DNA of 64,000 nt from CAYFFV01 sp964342695 (lineage in GTDB: Bacteria; Acidobacteriota; Vicinamibacteria; Vicinamibacterales; UBA8438): positions 1-64,000 of the forward strand of contig CAYFFV010000013.1 in NCBI GenBank assembly GCA_964342695.1, written 5' to 3'. Position numbers and translations under genes: made by a program. The stretch's first letter is position 1, and each line of letters starts with the position of its first letter. The notes beneath the pieces are model-generated. The model ran no database searches, had not been told where the DNA came from, and worked only from the letters and a program-made list of their open reading frames with translations. Of this stretch, positions 35,584 through 43,562 are shown one piece after another.

Positions 35584-35607
35584 TCGCTCGCCTCGAAGGG
35601 CGAGCGA
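35584..35607 (-). other. Intercistronic hairpin between atpE and atpF
   Basis: A perfect 9-bp GC-rich stem (35584-35592 with 35599-35607) with a six-base loop lies 8 bases before the atpF start, on the message from atpE to atpF. No U-tract follows, so it is not a normal terminator. It may protect the atpE message or lower atpF translation, matching the high c:b ratio. Confidence 0.6.
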
Positions 35608-35630
35608 GCCTAACCTAAATATTTTTAGTT

Positions 35631-35852
35631 TTATGAAAAGACAATAAGTAAAACAAAGACCTCCGCAAGAATTGTAGCGCCCTCGAGGAGGAACAATGGT
35701 AAGTTAACGGCACCAGTAATTTTGTCAGCAGCGCTTGGCTGCCTGGCAATACTTTCAGCTGCGGCAGCTGCAAATTTTCCAATTGCTAGGCCAGCGCCTA
35801 TAACAATCATTCCTAGTCCGAGTGCGGCGCCAAATAGATGCAGGTTTTCCAT
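35631..35852 (-). CDS. atpE: ATP synthase Fo subunit c
   Basis: Proteolipid ring subunit of FoF1 ATP synthase; 73 residues in two helices joined by a polar ARQP loop (36-39). The ion-carrying carboxylate is E57 in LLEGATIL. The sodium-type ligands are missing: the residue after E57 is glycine, not serine or threonine, and the helix 1 glutamine position is isoleucine 24. I therefore infer proton specificity. A strong Shine-Dalgarno AAGGAG sits 7 bases before the ATG, as expected for the most abundant subunit. Confidence 0.95.
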   Translation of the reverse strand: MENLHLFGAALGLGMIVIGAGLAIGKFAAAAAESIARQPSAADKITGAVNLPLFLLEGATILAEVFVLLIVFS

Positions 35853-35880
35853 TCATTTACTCCTTAGTGTGGTCGTGATG

Positions 35881-36828
35881 CTAGTGGTGAACATTAATAG
35901 CCATTCCTATAAAGACGGCTGTGAGCAGCGTAAATACATATGCCTGAACTACAATTACCAGAATTTCTAATGTCGAAATTCCAACAGCTAACGGAATTGA
36001 AAGGGCAACTCCTACTCCCATGCCTACTATGGCACTTTGAAATAACTCATAAAATAGAAATACAAAGGAAAGAATAGCAAGGATTGCTATGTGTCCGCCC
36101 ATCATATTTGCGGCGAGTCTCATAGTTAGAGCAAAGGGTTTTACAATCATTCCCATTAATTCTATTGGGATCAAAATAACGTAAACAAACTTCGGCAAGC
36201 CTGACGGAACTAAGTTTTTCCAGTGTTGAATAAATCCGTGCGCTTTAGTGCCGGCAATAATAATTGCAAAAAACGTAATGACTGCCAGCGCAGCTGTGAC
36301 GTTGTAATTTGCGGTGGCTGTTGTTCCGCCATGGATTACGCGTTTTATAAATGAATGATCGCCTGTATGTAAAACATAGTGGTCGATAAGACCGACAACT
36401 TCAAATATTGGGATAAGGCCTATTCCATTGGCTACAACAATAAAACAGAAGAACGTTAAGATTAATGGCGCCCACGTCCTGACGTATTTTTCTCCGACGT
36501 TCGGACGCACAATGGAATCTCGAACCGCCTGAACCAACCATTCGATCGCGATCATAAACCCTGTTGGGATTGGGCGTTTCTGTTTGAGATATCGACGCGT
36601 TGTCCAAGTAATTGCTGTAAATACAATGGTTGCTACGATCCAGAGCATCAAGACGTGTTTCGAGATAGATAGATCTACTCCGGCAATACTAGGAAGGTGG
36701 AGGATGGGGTGATCAGGACTGCTATTTGCAACGTGATCAATAATGACTTCACCTGCGTTGAATCCTTCTTCTCCGTGGGCTGCTCCGTGTTCTGTCCCGT
36801 GTTCTGAGTGTGCTTCTGGTTGTTGCAT
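35881..36828 (-). CDS. atpB: ATP synthase Fo subunit a
   Basis: Membrane subunit carrying the proton half-channels. The essential arginine is in LTMRLAANMMGGHI, and the last two helices end near VVQAYVFTLLTAVFIGMAI. It has 315 residues, longer than usual because the N-terminus has a soluble histidine- and glutamate-rich stretch (HSEHGTEHGAAHGEEG). That stretch resembles those of some other non-proteobacterial a subunits. It lies between the atpI-like gene and atpE. Confidence 0.95.
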   Translation of the reverse strand: MQQPEAHSEHGTEHGAAHGEEGFNAGEVIIDHVANSSPDHPILHLPSIAGVDLSISKHVLMLWIVATIVFTAITWTTRRYLKQKRPIPTGFMIAIEWLVQAVRDSIVRPNVGEKYVRTWAPLILTFFCFIVVANGIGLIPIFEVVGLIDHYVLHTGDHSFIKRVIHGGTTATANYNVTAALAVITFFAIIIAGTKAHGFIQHWKNLVPSGLPKFVYVILIPIELMGMIVKPFALTMRLAANMMGGHIAILAILSFVFLFYELFQSAIVGMGVGVALSIPLAVGISTLEILVIVVQAYVFTLLTAVFIGMAINVHH

Positions 36829-36854
36829 GGTTGTCTAGTTTCTCTTCAAGGACC

Positions 36855-37223
36855 TTATCCTGCCATACCAAGTATCCGACGTAAACGGATGGCTTCGAAT
36901 AGATGTAATGCGACGAAATACACTGTAAAACTTGCGATAAAAGGTTTGGATTCGATTGTGAGTAGCGTTAGCACCGCTACGATATAGATTCCGAAAATAA
37001 GCATTTTTCCTGCAAAGGCAGTCACCATATATTGCGTCAACAGATTTGGATCCCGCCGAAATATTCTCTCTGACTGAACAAGCGACATGCTCGTGACCCC
37101 AAGGGGCATTGCCATTCCCAGTAATGTTTCTAGCCTGTAGTGAGGTAAAAAAAATGGGACGACGATTACCCAAGAAATGATGCACCAGAGATTCACCCAT
37201 CCCAAATTGTTCATTCTTTCCAT
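36855..37223 (-). CDS. AtpI-like membrane protein of the ATP synthase operon
   Basis: A 122-residue protein with four hydrophobic helices (WCIISWVIVVPFFL, LLGMAMPLGVTSMSLV, MLIFGIYIVAVLTLLTI, FIASFTVYFVALHLFEAI). Size, helices and position just upstream of atpB fit the AtpI group, which assists assembly of the c ring in some bacteria. Similarity is too weak to be certain. An overlapping frame on the same strand is open but lacks membrane helices, so I prefer this one. The gene overlaps the atpZ-like gene by 13 bases. Confidence 0.65.
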   Translation of the reverse strand: MERMNNLGWVNLWCIISWVIVVPFFLPHYRLETLLGMAMPLGVTSMSLVQSERIFRRDPNLLTQYMVTAFAGKMLIFGIYIVAVLTLLTIESKPFIASFTVYFVALHLFEAIRLRRILGMAG

Positions 37224-37453
37224 ACTGCTTTGGCAAGTTCATAAAACCCTACTACCAATCCTCCAACCAAGCCTGCAAGAAGAAACCATGGAGACGCGTT
37301 CTGCCACTTATCGAGCAAATATCCGATGCCTCCCAAAAGTAGGATAGCTCCAATCAACGTATAGCTTGCCGTTGCTGCTGGTCCAGACCTGCGGATATTC
37401 TCCTGCAGAAACTGAAGAGACTTCCCTAAGAACGGATCAGGCTCGTCAGGCAT
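37211..37453 (-). CDS. AtpZ/AtpI-family small membrane protein
   Basis: An 80-residue protein with two membrane helices: ATASYTLIGAILLLGGIGYLLD and ASPWFLLAGLVGGLVVGFYELAKAV. This GxxGYxLD plus GxxxG pattern is typical of AtpZ-like proteins at the head of ATP synthase operons, linked in the literature to Mg/Ca handling or assembly. An upstream TTG at 37513 falls inside an 18-bp hairpin, so I chose ATG 37453. Shine-Dalgarno signals are weak for both. Confidence 0.65.
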   Translation of the reverse strand: MPDEPDPFLGKSLQFLQENIRRSGPAATASYTLIGAILLLGGIGYLLDKWQNASPWFLLAGLVGGLVVGFYELAKAVWKE

Positions 37454-37481
37454 AAACACATCCCAACGTAGGGTATCTCTT

Positions 37482-37521
37482 ATCAGAGATTGAATTCGTG
37501 CTAACGAATTCAATCTCTGAT
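37482..37521 (-). other. Perfect 18-bp hairpin in the atp leader
   Basis: The arms 37482-37499 and 37504-37521 are exact inverted repeats of 18 bases with a 4-base loop. It lies between the predicted transcription start (near 37567) and ATG 37453. No U-tract follows, so it is not a classical terminator. It could be an operator palindrome in DNA or a stem in the mRNA leader. Confidence 0.7.
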
Positions 37522-37573
37522 GTGTCCCAAGCTTGGAGCATAATTACGTCTCCCAAGGCAACACAAACAGTAA

Positions 37574-37602
37574 ATGATAACAAACGTCCACCGCGGCTGC
37601 AA
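37574..37602 (-). promoter_or_regulatory. Likely promoter of the atp genes
   Basis: Read leftward: -35 TTGCAG (37597-37602), a 17-base spacer, and -10 TATCAT (37574-37579). It lies in the only sizeable gap before the atpZ-like gene, with the predicted start near 37567. Match to consensus is 4 of 6 and 5 of 6. Confidence 0.5.
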
Positions 37603-37696
37603 CGGTTTGGACAGGGTGTTTTTCGTTAAATTTTCCCAGAAAAACCGTTCGATCCTAAATCTTGCGAAAAGGAGACTTTTAGGTAATCATTCTTGG

Positions 37697-39826
37697 CTAG
37701 TAACGGGCCGTTTCAAGTATGGCTGCAAGAATATTTGAGGACTGCGGGAGAATCTCTTTTTCGAGTTCCGGGCTATAGGCAACAGGACAATCGAGTGCTC
37801 CAACTCTCTTCACTGGCGCATCAAGGTGGTCAAAAAGTTCACTAGCGATACGTGCTGCCAGTTCTGCACCAAATCCGCAGGTAAGCTGGTCCTCATGAGC
37901 AATTACCACACGATTTGTTTTTGTGATCGTCGTTTTAATTAAATTCCAATCATAAGGTGCAATTGTACGAAGATCGATGACTTCAACGGCTATTCCATCT
38001 TTTTTGGCTATCTCAGCTGCTAACATTGAACGTTGGACCAAGGCACCCCATGTGATGACAGTAACATCAGATCCTTCGCATTTTATGGTCCCTTGGGCGA
38101 AAGGGAGCATGTAATTAGCACCTGGATAGATGTCTTTGTTGTATGTTTGGCGATATAGATGCTTATGTTCTAAAAATAGCACGGGATCTTCACATCGGAT
38201 AGAGGTTCTTAAGAGTCCGGATGCATCTTGAGCATTCGCAGGATAGGCAATTCTTATACCGGGACAGTGGGCAAAGATACTTTCGCCAGATTGTGAATGA
38301 TAGAGGGAGCCACCGCGCAAATATCCACCAATCGGAACACGTATTACTAAAGGACAGGAAAAAGTATTGTTGGATCTGTACCGGAGCATAGTCAATTCGT
38401 CACGGATTTGCATCATTGCAGGCCAGATATAGTCAAAGAATTGAATTTCCACTATGGGTTTTAGTCCTCGGATGGCCATACCGATTGCTCGTCCTACAAT
38501 GTTTGCCTCTGCAAGAGGCGAATTAAAGACTCGGTCGGTGCCATAGTTTCTCTGTAAGCCGAGGGTGGCTTTAAAAACGCCTCCTTTACCTGATAATTCA
38601 GAGAGTAATTCGTCCCGACTTACATCTGCAACATCTTCACCGAAAACAACAATTCTTTGATCGGACTTCATTTCGTCACTTAGAGTGCGATTAATGGCCG
38701 CAATCATTGTGTCTGGTTTTCCGTTTCGTTCAGCAGTGGTGCTAAATTTTGTTGATGTCGGATCGACAGTCGGTGAATATACGTAATTGACCGCAGTTGA
38801 TGCTTCAGGTCTTGGAGCCTCGAGGGCGCTATCTACAGCGATTTGGATCTCACGATCCACCTCTGATGAAAGTTCTTTTATTTCATCCGTCGTCGCCAAG
38901 GACCTATTCACAAGAAGCTCAGAGCAGCGAACAAGAGGATCCCGCGACAATTCTGTTTCTCGTTCGGTCGCGCTTTTGTAGGCACTTTCATCATCTGACA
39001 TCGAGTGGGAATATGGACGGGTGACCCTTGCATGCACGAGAGCTGGTCCTGATCTTTGCCGAGTGTACCTGACAGCCTGCTGCATCGCTAGGAGGCTCGC
39101 TGCAGCGTCTGTGCCATCGACAGAAATTACTTTGAGAGCTGGAAATGATTGGACAAGACGAGAAATGTCTCCACCCGGAGTTTGGGCTTCAACAGGGACG
39201 GATATTGCATATCCATTGTCTTGGATTACGTAGATAACAGGGAGTCGATTTGTACACGCAGTGTTTAGTGACTCCCAAAACTCGCCCTCGCTTGTTGAGC
39301 CATCTCCAAGTGCTACGTACATTACTTCATCGGTGTTCGCACCGAAGCTTTTCAATTTTGTGTTCTTGCTAAGGATTACTCCCGCTTCAGCGGATCCTAC
39401 GGCATGGAGGCATTGGGTAGCGCAGGCACTCGATGGTGAGACGATGTGGAGTTCTGGAGAGCTCCAGTGAGATGGCATTTGTCGACCACCAGAAGACGTA
39501 TCTGAAGCAGCGCCTACCGAACTAAGTAACATCTGTAAGGGAGTTATGCCAAGCATCAAACACAGAGCCTTATCCCGATAATAGGGGAAAAACCAGTCAT
39601 AACCGGCACGAAGTGTTATGCCGGCAGCGACTTGGATTGCCTCATGCCCTGCACCGCTAATTTGAAAATAGGCCTTGCTTTGGTTGTTAAGTTGAATTTC
39701 TTTATCGTCAAGTCGTCTGGACATCAACATTGTTCGATAAAGATGCAACCACTCGTCACGAGACAGTCCTGCATAATCTTTGACGATGTCTGAAACGCCT
39801 GCCTGGCTGTCCGAAAAAGCTTTCAT
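37697..39826 (-). CDS. 2-oxoacid dehydrogenase E1, fused alpha and beta subunits
   Basis: A 709-residue thiamine diphosphate enzyme that decarboxylates a 2-oxoacid, with alpha and beta halves in one chain. Alpha half: ISGAGHEAIQVA (about 57-68) and the cofactor motif GDGS (174) through N204 in QDNGYAIS. Beta half starts near 375 with VFGEDVADVSRDELL and contains FNSPLAEANIVGRAIGMA, then IEVIDLRTIAPYDW near the end. This arrangement resembles branched-chain 2-oxoacid dehydrogenases. No E2 or E3 gene lies nearby. Substrate choice between branched-chain acids and pyruvate is uncertain. Confidence 0.9.
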   Translation of the reverse strand: MKAFSDSQAGVSDIVKDYAGLSRDEWLHLYRTMLMSRRLDDKEIQLNNQSKAYFQISGAGHEAIQVAAGITLRAGYDWFFPYYRDKALCLMLGITPLQMLLSSVGAASDTSSGGRQMPSHWSSPELHIVSPSSACATQCLHAVGSAEAGVILSKNTKLKSFGANTDEVMYVALGDGSTSEGEFWESLNTACTNRLPVIYVIQDNGYAISVPVEAQTPGGDISRLVQSFPALKVISVDGTDAAASLLAMQQAVRYTRQRSGPALVHARVTRPYSHSMSDDESAYKSATERETELSRDPLVRCSELLVNRSLATTDEIKELSSEVDREIQIAVDSALEAPRPEASTAVNYVYSPTVDPTSTKFSTTAERNGKPDTMIAAINRTLSDEMKSDQRIVVFGEDVADVSRDELLSELSGKGGVFKATLGLQRNYGTDRVFNSPLAEANIVGRAIGMAIRGLKPIVEIQFFDYIWPAMMQIRDELTMLRYRSNNTFSCPLVIRVPIGGYLRGGSLYHSQSGESIFAHCPGIRIAYPANAQDASGLLRTSIRCEDPVLFLEHKHLYRQTYNKDIYPGANYMLPFAQGTIKCEGSDVTVITWGALVQRSMLAAEIAKKDGIAVEVIDLRTIAPYDWNLIKTTITKTNRVVIAHEDQLTCGFGAELAARIASELFDHLDAPVKRVGALDCPVAYSPELEKEILPQSSNILAAILETARY

Positions 39827-39897
39827 AGTGCAGAATCCTTAATTACTTTTTTGCAACGCAGTCTAGGCCTTCAAAATAGGGGGCTGCACGACTGACT

Positions 39898-39926
39898 ATT
39901 ATACCATGTGTCGAGTGTAATTAAAT
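39898..39926 (-). promoter_or_regulatory. Possible promoter of the E1 gene
   Basis: A perfect -10 TATAAT is read leftward at 39898-39903, but the hexamer 17 bases upstream (ATTTAA, 39921-39926) is a poor -35. The gap to the E1 start is about 70 bases. Moderate support only. Confidence 0.35.
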
Positions 39927-39991
39927 TATTGTTTTATGTCCGTAACTATAAGATAACAAAGAACTAGAGTGATTTTGGAGGGAATGGTTTT

Positions 39992-40315
39992 ATGACTAAT
40001 GGTTTAAGTTTAGACCGCTGGACAGATCTTCAACTTGAGAAAGTGACTTCAATGATTTCTAGGAAGGTTATTAAAGGCAGTTCGCAGGTGTTAACGCAGA
40101 TTTATTTAAAGTCTGGAGCACAAATTCCGATGCGTACTTGCGAAAGTGAACAGATGATCTATGTATTGCAAGGACGACTTCGATGTTTTGTTAAGACTAA
40201 AAATTTTATTGTAAGCGAAGGTGAAGTGCTTACACTAAACTTAGGTACAGCGTATCAATTAGAGGCACTTGAAGATACATTTCAAATAGTTTTCATGGTA
40301 AATCTACAGGCCTGA
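39992..40315 (+). CDS. Small cupin-fold protein without usual metal ligands
   Basis: A 107-residue single-domain cupin. The fold is suggested by IYVLQGRLRCFVKTKNFIVSEGEVLTLNLG, whose turn GEVLTLNLG is the second cupin motif (quoted in two parts: IYVLQGRLRCFV and SEGEVLTLNLG). In the first motif the usual metal-binding HxH is replaced by RTCESEQ, so metal-dependent catalysis is unlikely unless C or E substitutes. A GGAGG lies about 12 bases before the ATG. It is a lone gene, divergent from E1 and convergent with the rhomboid gene. Role unknown, possibly ligand sensing. Confidence 0.65.
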   Translation: MTNGLSLDRWTDLQLEKVTSMISRKVIKGSSQVLTQIYLKSGAQIPMRTCESEQMIYVLQGRLRCFVKTKNFIVSEGEVLTLNLGTAYQLEALEDTFQIVFMVNLQA

Positions 40316-40334
40316 CAAGGAAACAACTAAAAAC

Positions 40335-41108
40335 CTAATGAATTTTGTCAGTCCAGTCTTTTTTTCGGCCGCCTTCATAAATGTTGAACTTTTTTCGTAG
40401 ACGATTCATTTGCCATTTCATGTAGCGGTATTTCAGATCTGTGAAAATTCTCAGTCTGCCTGTTTTAAAACTTTGCATTCGTTGAAGATAAAGGTAGCCC
40501 GTGAGAAAGCCACCTAAATGGGTAACATGAGCTATGCCATCACCACGTGGGGCGGAAATAAAAGCAATTCCAGCAAGGATCATCACAAAATATTTTGCGG
40601 GAACCGGAAAAAGTAAAAACATCAAGATCGGTGTTTCAGGATAGTACAATGCAAAAGCCATTAACAATCCGTAAATTGCTCCGGATGCTCCAATCGTGAT
40701 GGTTGAATAGGTTGATTCACTAAAACCAAATGGAAGAAGTGATACTAGAAGTGTGATCATTGCGGCACCAAAGCCGGTCACAAAGAAGTACCTCAGAAAG
40801 AATCGTGTGCCCCAGATTTTCTCTAGTTGTACGCCAAACATCCAGAGAATCAGCATGTTAATTAAGATGTGACTGACACTACCGTGTAAGAACAGGTAGG
40901 TAAACGGTTGCCAAATCTTAAGTTCTGTTAGAAGACTAGAAGGTGTAAAACCTAAGAATTGACCTAACCAGATACGAACGTCTAAAGGAGCAAACGCAGT
41001 AACAAAAAATATTCCAGAATTCACAAAGATCAAACCCTTGACACCAGGTGTCATGAAGCCAGGCCCAAATGAATAACGAGTTGGATGCTGATAGTAGGTG
41101 CGACGCAT
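40335..41108 (-). CDS. Rhomboid-family intramembrane serine protease
   Basis: A 257-residue membrane protein with six hydrophobic helices. Catalytic signs are complete: oxyanion region SHILINML (H80, N84), nucleophile S142 in IGASGAIYG, and H197 in HVTHLGGFLTG. It would cleave membrane protein substrates within the bilayer; its targets are unknown. A basic C-terminal tail (about residues 210-257) faces the cytoplasm. It follows murJ in the leftward direction after about 70 bases. Confidence 0.9.
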   Translation of the reverse strand: MRRTYYQHPTRYSFGPGFMTPGVKGLIFVNSGIFFVTAFAPLDVRIWLGQFLGFTPSSLLTELKIWQPFTYLFLHGSVSHILINMLILWMFGVQLEKIWGTRFFLRYFFVTGFGAAMITLLVSLLPFGFSESTYSTITIGASGAIYGLLMAFALYYPETPILMFLLFPVPAKYFVMILAGIAFISAPRGDGIAHVTHLGGFLTGYLYLQRMQSFKTGRLRIFTDLKYRYMKWQMNRLRKKFNIYEGGRKKDWTDKIH

Positions 41109-41178
41109 TCTATCCTTAAAGATTCTTATTTAAAGCGTACCACAGAGGGAACTCTTTGAGGTTGTTGTCTCGGTGATA

Positions 41179-42849
41179 TCATTTCCGTCCCGTTAAACGT
41201 TTAATTTGTAAAACAAAACGGTTGTGAGCCCCTTCCCATTCTTGGATATGAAGCACTCGAGCGAAACCTATCAGTACGATCAGGCCAGCGCAGATACTGA
41301 TTCCAAGATTTATCATTTGTGATAATAGGCCAAGCTGCTGTGGCCACCAATTTTCGAGCAGCTGGTGTACAAATATTGTCGACGCTGCCATAAGAGCTGA
41401 GGCGATTGATATTTTTCCAAAAGCAATAGTGATTTGTTTTAGATCGAGGCCTTTTAATCTGTCCCTAAGTAGATATAACAAAATAGCGGCGTTGAAGAGT
41501 GCCGCAATTGATGTGCCAAGAGCTAAGCCTCGATATCCAAACCGTTGCACGAGCACGATATTCAAACAGATATTTAAGATTACGGAAACGATACTGACGT
41601 AGGTTGGTAAGAAGCTGTTTTTCAGTGCATAAAAACAAGGGACTATTATTCGTACCGCCGAATATCCGATAAGGCCAGGGGCATAGAAAATGAGAGCGGT
41701 CGCAGTAGCTGAGGTGTCTGTTGCTGTGAAACTTCCCCGCTCAAATATCAACTGGACGATAGGTTCTGCTAATGCAATCAAGCCAAAACAAGCTGGTATA
41801 CCTAGCATGAGCATCATACGTAGAGCAGACGAAACTGCCGAACGTATGTTCTCTATATCATTTTTGGCGGCAGCTCGGGAAACAGTTGGAAGAGTTGCTG
41901 TCGCGATGGATACACCAAATAAACCAATCGGTAAATACATTATTCGAAAGGCGTAATTAAGCCATGAAACCGCACCCGTTCCTTCTCCCGTTGCCAAGAT
42001 TGTGTTGACTAGCAAATTGATTTGAACAGCAGCGCCTGCGACAGTACCTGGACCCATGAGTAGAAGAATTTCTCGAAGTCCTGAATCTGATGGGTCAAGA
42101 TGAAATCGATACCGATAGCCCTCTCGACTAAGAACAGGAATCTGGACAATAATTTGTCCAAGTCCTCCAATCATTGCGCCAATCGCAATGGCAATGATTG
42201 GCTCGATTCCGAATAGGGGAGCAATAGGAACAAACAGTAACGCACTGAGTATAACGCCGAGATTAAACATCGCCGGCGATAAAGCTGGCGTAAAAAAATG
42301 GTTAAGAGAGTTAAGCATTCCCATAAGTGCCGCAGCTATTGCGACCAGTGTAAGAAATGGCAGCATTATTCTCGTCAACGAAACTGTGAGATCTAGCTTT
42401 CCTGGTACGGAGGAATAATTTCCTGCAAGAAGTTCTACGAGTGGTAAAGCAAAGATCATTCCAAGAATTACTAAAAGTCCTGTAATAATAATCAGCGCGT
42501 TAATTAGTTGATTGCCTAGCCGCCACGCTGATTCTTTACCCTGCAGTGCTAGCCGTTTAGTAAATGTGGGAATAAACGCCGCGCTCATTGCTCCTTCTGC
42601 AAAAAGGTCGCGCATTAAATTGGGGATTCGAAAGGCAACATTAAATGCATCCATTGTGTTGCCGGCACCGAAGAGGTACGCTAAAACTTGGTCTCGGATT
42701 AAGCCAAGTACTCGGCTCACAAACGTTGCTGAACCCGTTGCTCCAGCGGAACTTGCAAGCTGGGTGGTTGCATCAGATCTACTGTCCTTCACAAGATCTG
42801 TGTCTGTGGTGGGCTCGGTGTGATCGGGCACGTTTCCTCTGGATATCAT
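41179..42849 (-). CDS. murJ: Lipid II flippase MurJ
   Basis: Inner membrane transporter of the MOP superfamily that flips lipid II for peptidoglycan synthesis. It has about 556 residues and 14 helices. Typical parts are FVSRVLGLIRDQVLAYLFGAG near residue 45, DAFNVAFRIPNLMRDLFAEGAMSAAFIPTF after it (read in two parts: NVAFRIPNLMRDLFAEGAMS and AAFIPTF), and ALKNSFLPTYVSI in helix 11. I took ATG 42849; a TTG at 42858 is possible. It complements the mur genes further right. Divergent from ogt. Confidence 0.93.
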   Translation of the reverse strand: MISRGNVPDHTEPTTDTDLVKDSRSDATTQLASSAGATGSATFVSRVLGLIRDQVLAYLFGAGNTMDAFNVAFRIPNLMRDLFAEGAMSAAFIPTFTKRLALQGKESAWRLGNQLINALIIITGLLVILGMIFALPLVELLAGNYSSVPGKLDLTVSLTRIMLPFLTLVAIAAALMGMLNSLNHFFTPALSPAMFNLGVILSALLFVPIAPLFGIEPIIAIAIGAMIGGLGQIIVQIPVLSREGYRYRFHLDPSDSGLREILLLMGPGTVAGAAVQINLLVNTILATGEGTGAVSWLNYAFRIMYLPIGLFGVSIATATLPTVSRAAAKNDIENIRSAVSSALRMMLMLGIPACFGLIALAEPIVQLIFERGSFTATDTSATATALIFYAPGLIGYSAVRIIVPCFYALKNSFLPTYVSIVSVILNICLNIVLVQRFGYRGLALGTSIAALFNAAILLYLLRDRLKGLDLKQITIAFGKISIASALMAASTIFVHQLLENWWPQQLGLLSQMINLGISICAGLIVLIGFARVLHIQEWEGAHNRFVLQIKRLTGRK

Positions 42850-42962
42850 AAGAAGCAAATCATATGGTTCAGTTCTAAAAAAAGATCATAAGATTTGTGG
42901 TCTAGTAAGTTTTGTCATAACTTGAGATGTCCATTTGTTAGCTTAAGATAACAGGAAGTTCG

Positions 42963-43562
42963 GTGCCTACCAATTGCTTGGATAGAAAACCTTGGTCAAC
43001 CATTTATTTTGATTCGGTGGCAACACCGATCGGACCTGTCTTTTTCGGTGTTTCTGAAATTGGTGTCTGTGATCTTATGTTAGGAGAAACGAGTGAATCC
43101 CGTTATCGTTCTCGGCTAAGTGATTTTGCCGTTAATGTTTGTCGAAGCCAAGCGTGCAGTGAGTATTTCTCAGGCCAGTTGGCTGAATATTTTTCAGATA
43201 GTCATTATCAGTTTACGGTTTTTGTCGATTTGAGTCGGGCGACATTGTTTACCAGGCGAGTGCTTAAGGAAGTTATGCAATTGCCACCTGGAATGTTGAT
43301 AACTTACGGAGACATTGCGACGCGAATAGGTTCTCCACGAGCAGGGCAGGCTGTTGGTGCGGCTCTTGGTCGAAATCCGGTGCCAATCGTGATTCCCTGT
43401 CACCGGGTAATAAAGCGGGGAGGAGATCTAGGAGGATTTTCCCATGGGTTATCTGTAAAGCGCTTTCTTTTAGGTTTTGAAGGGTTCAAATTTAACGAAA
43501 AATTACGGATTGTCTTTACGCCGGATGAACTCTGTTCAAGGACGACGTCGACGGGGTCGTGA
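42963..43562 (+). CDS. ogt: Methylated-DNA--protein-cysteine methyltransferase
   Basis: Suicide repair protein that takes methyl groups from O6-methylguanine. The acceptor cysteine C146 is in PIVIPCHRVI, the helix-turn-helix lies in ITYGDIATRIGSPRAGQAVGAAL (arginine finger within), and FSHGLSVKRFLLGFE closes the active site. Length is 199, with an N-terminal ribonuclease-like domain. The start is GTG 42963. Its last 27 bases overlap the end of the leftward gene at 43536. Confidence 0.92.
   Translation: MPTNCLDRKPWSTIYFDSVATPIGPVFFGVSEIGVCDLMLGETSESRYRSRLSDFAVNVCRSQACSEYFSGQLAEYFSDSHYQFTVFVDLSRATLFTRRVLKEVMQLPPGMLITYGDIATRIGSPRAGQAVGAALGRNPVPIVIPCHRVIKRGGDLGGFSHGLSVKRFLLGFEGFKFNEKLRIVFTPDELCSRTTSTGS

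Noticed and set aside
35631..35852. A sodium-type ATP synthase c subunit, considered because of the conserved ARQP loop
   Set aside because: The glutamine in helix 1 and the Ser/Thr after the key glutamate are absent, so proton coupling is more likely.
36835..37242. Alternative 135-codon reading frame overlapping the atpI-like gene on the same strand
   Set aside because: It has no membrane helices and a composition unlike a protein of this operon. The 122-residue frame has four clear helices.
37454..37513. Longer reading frame for the atpZ-like gene from a TTG at 37513
   Set aside because: The extra 20 residues come from the 18-bp hairpin and do not resemble the family. The ATG at 37453 gives the expected size.
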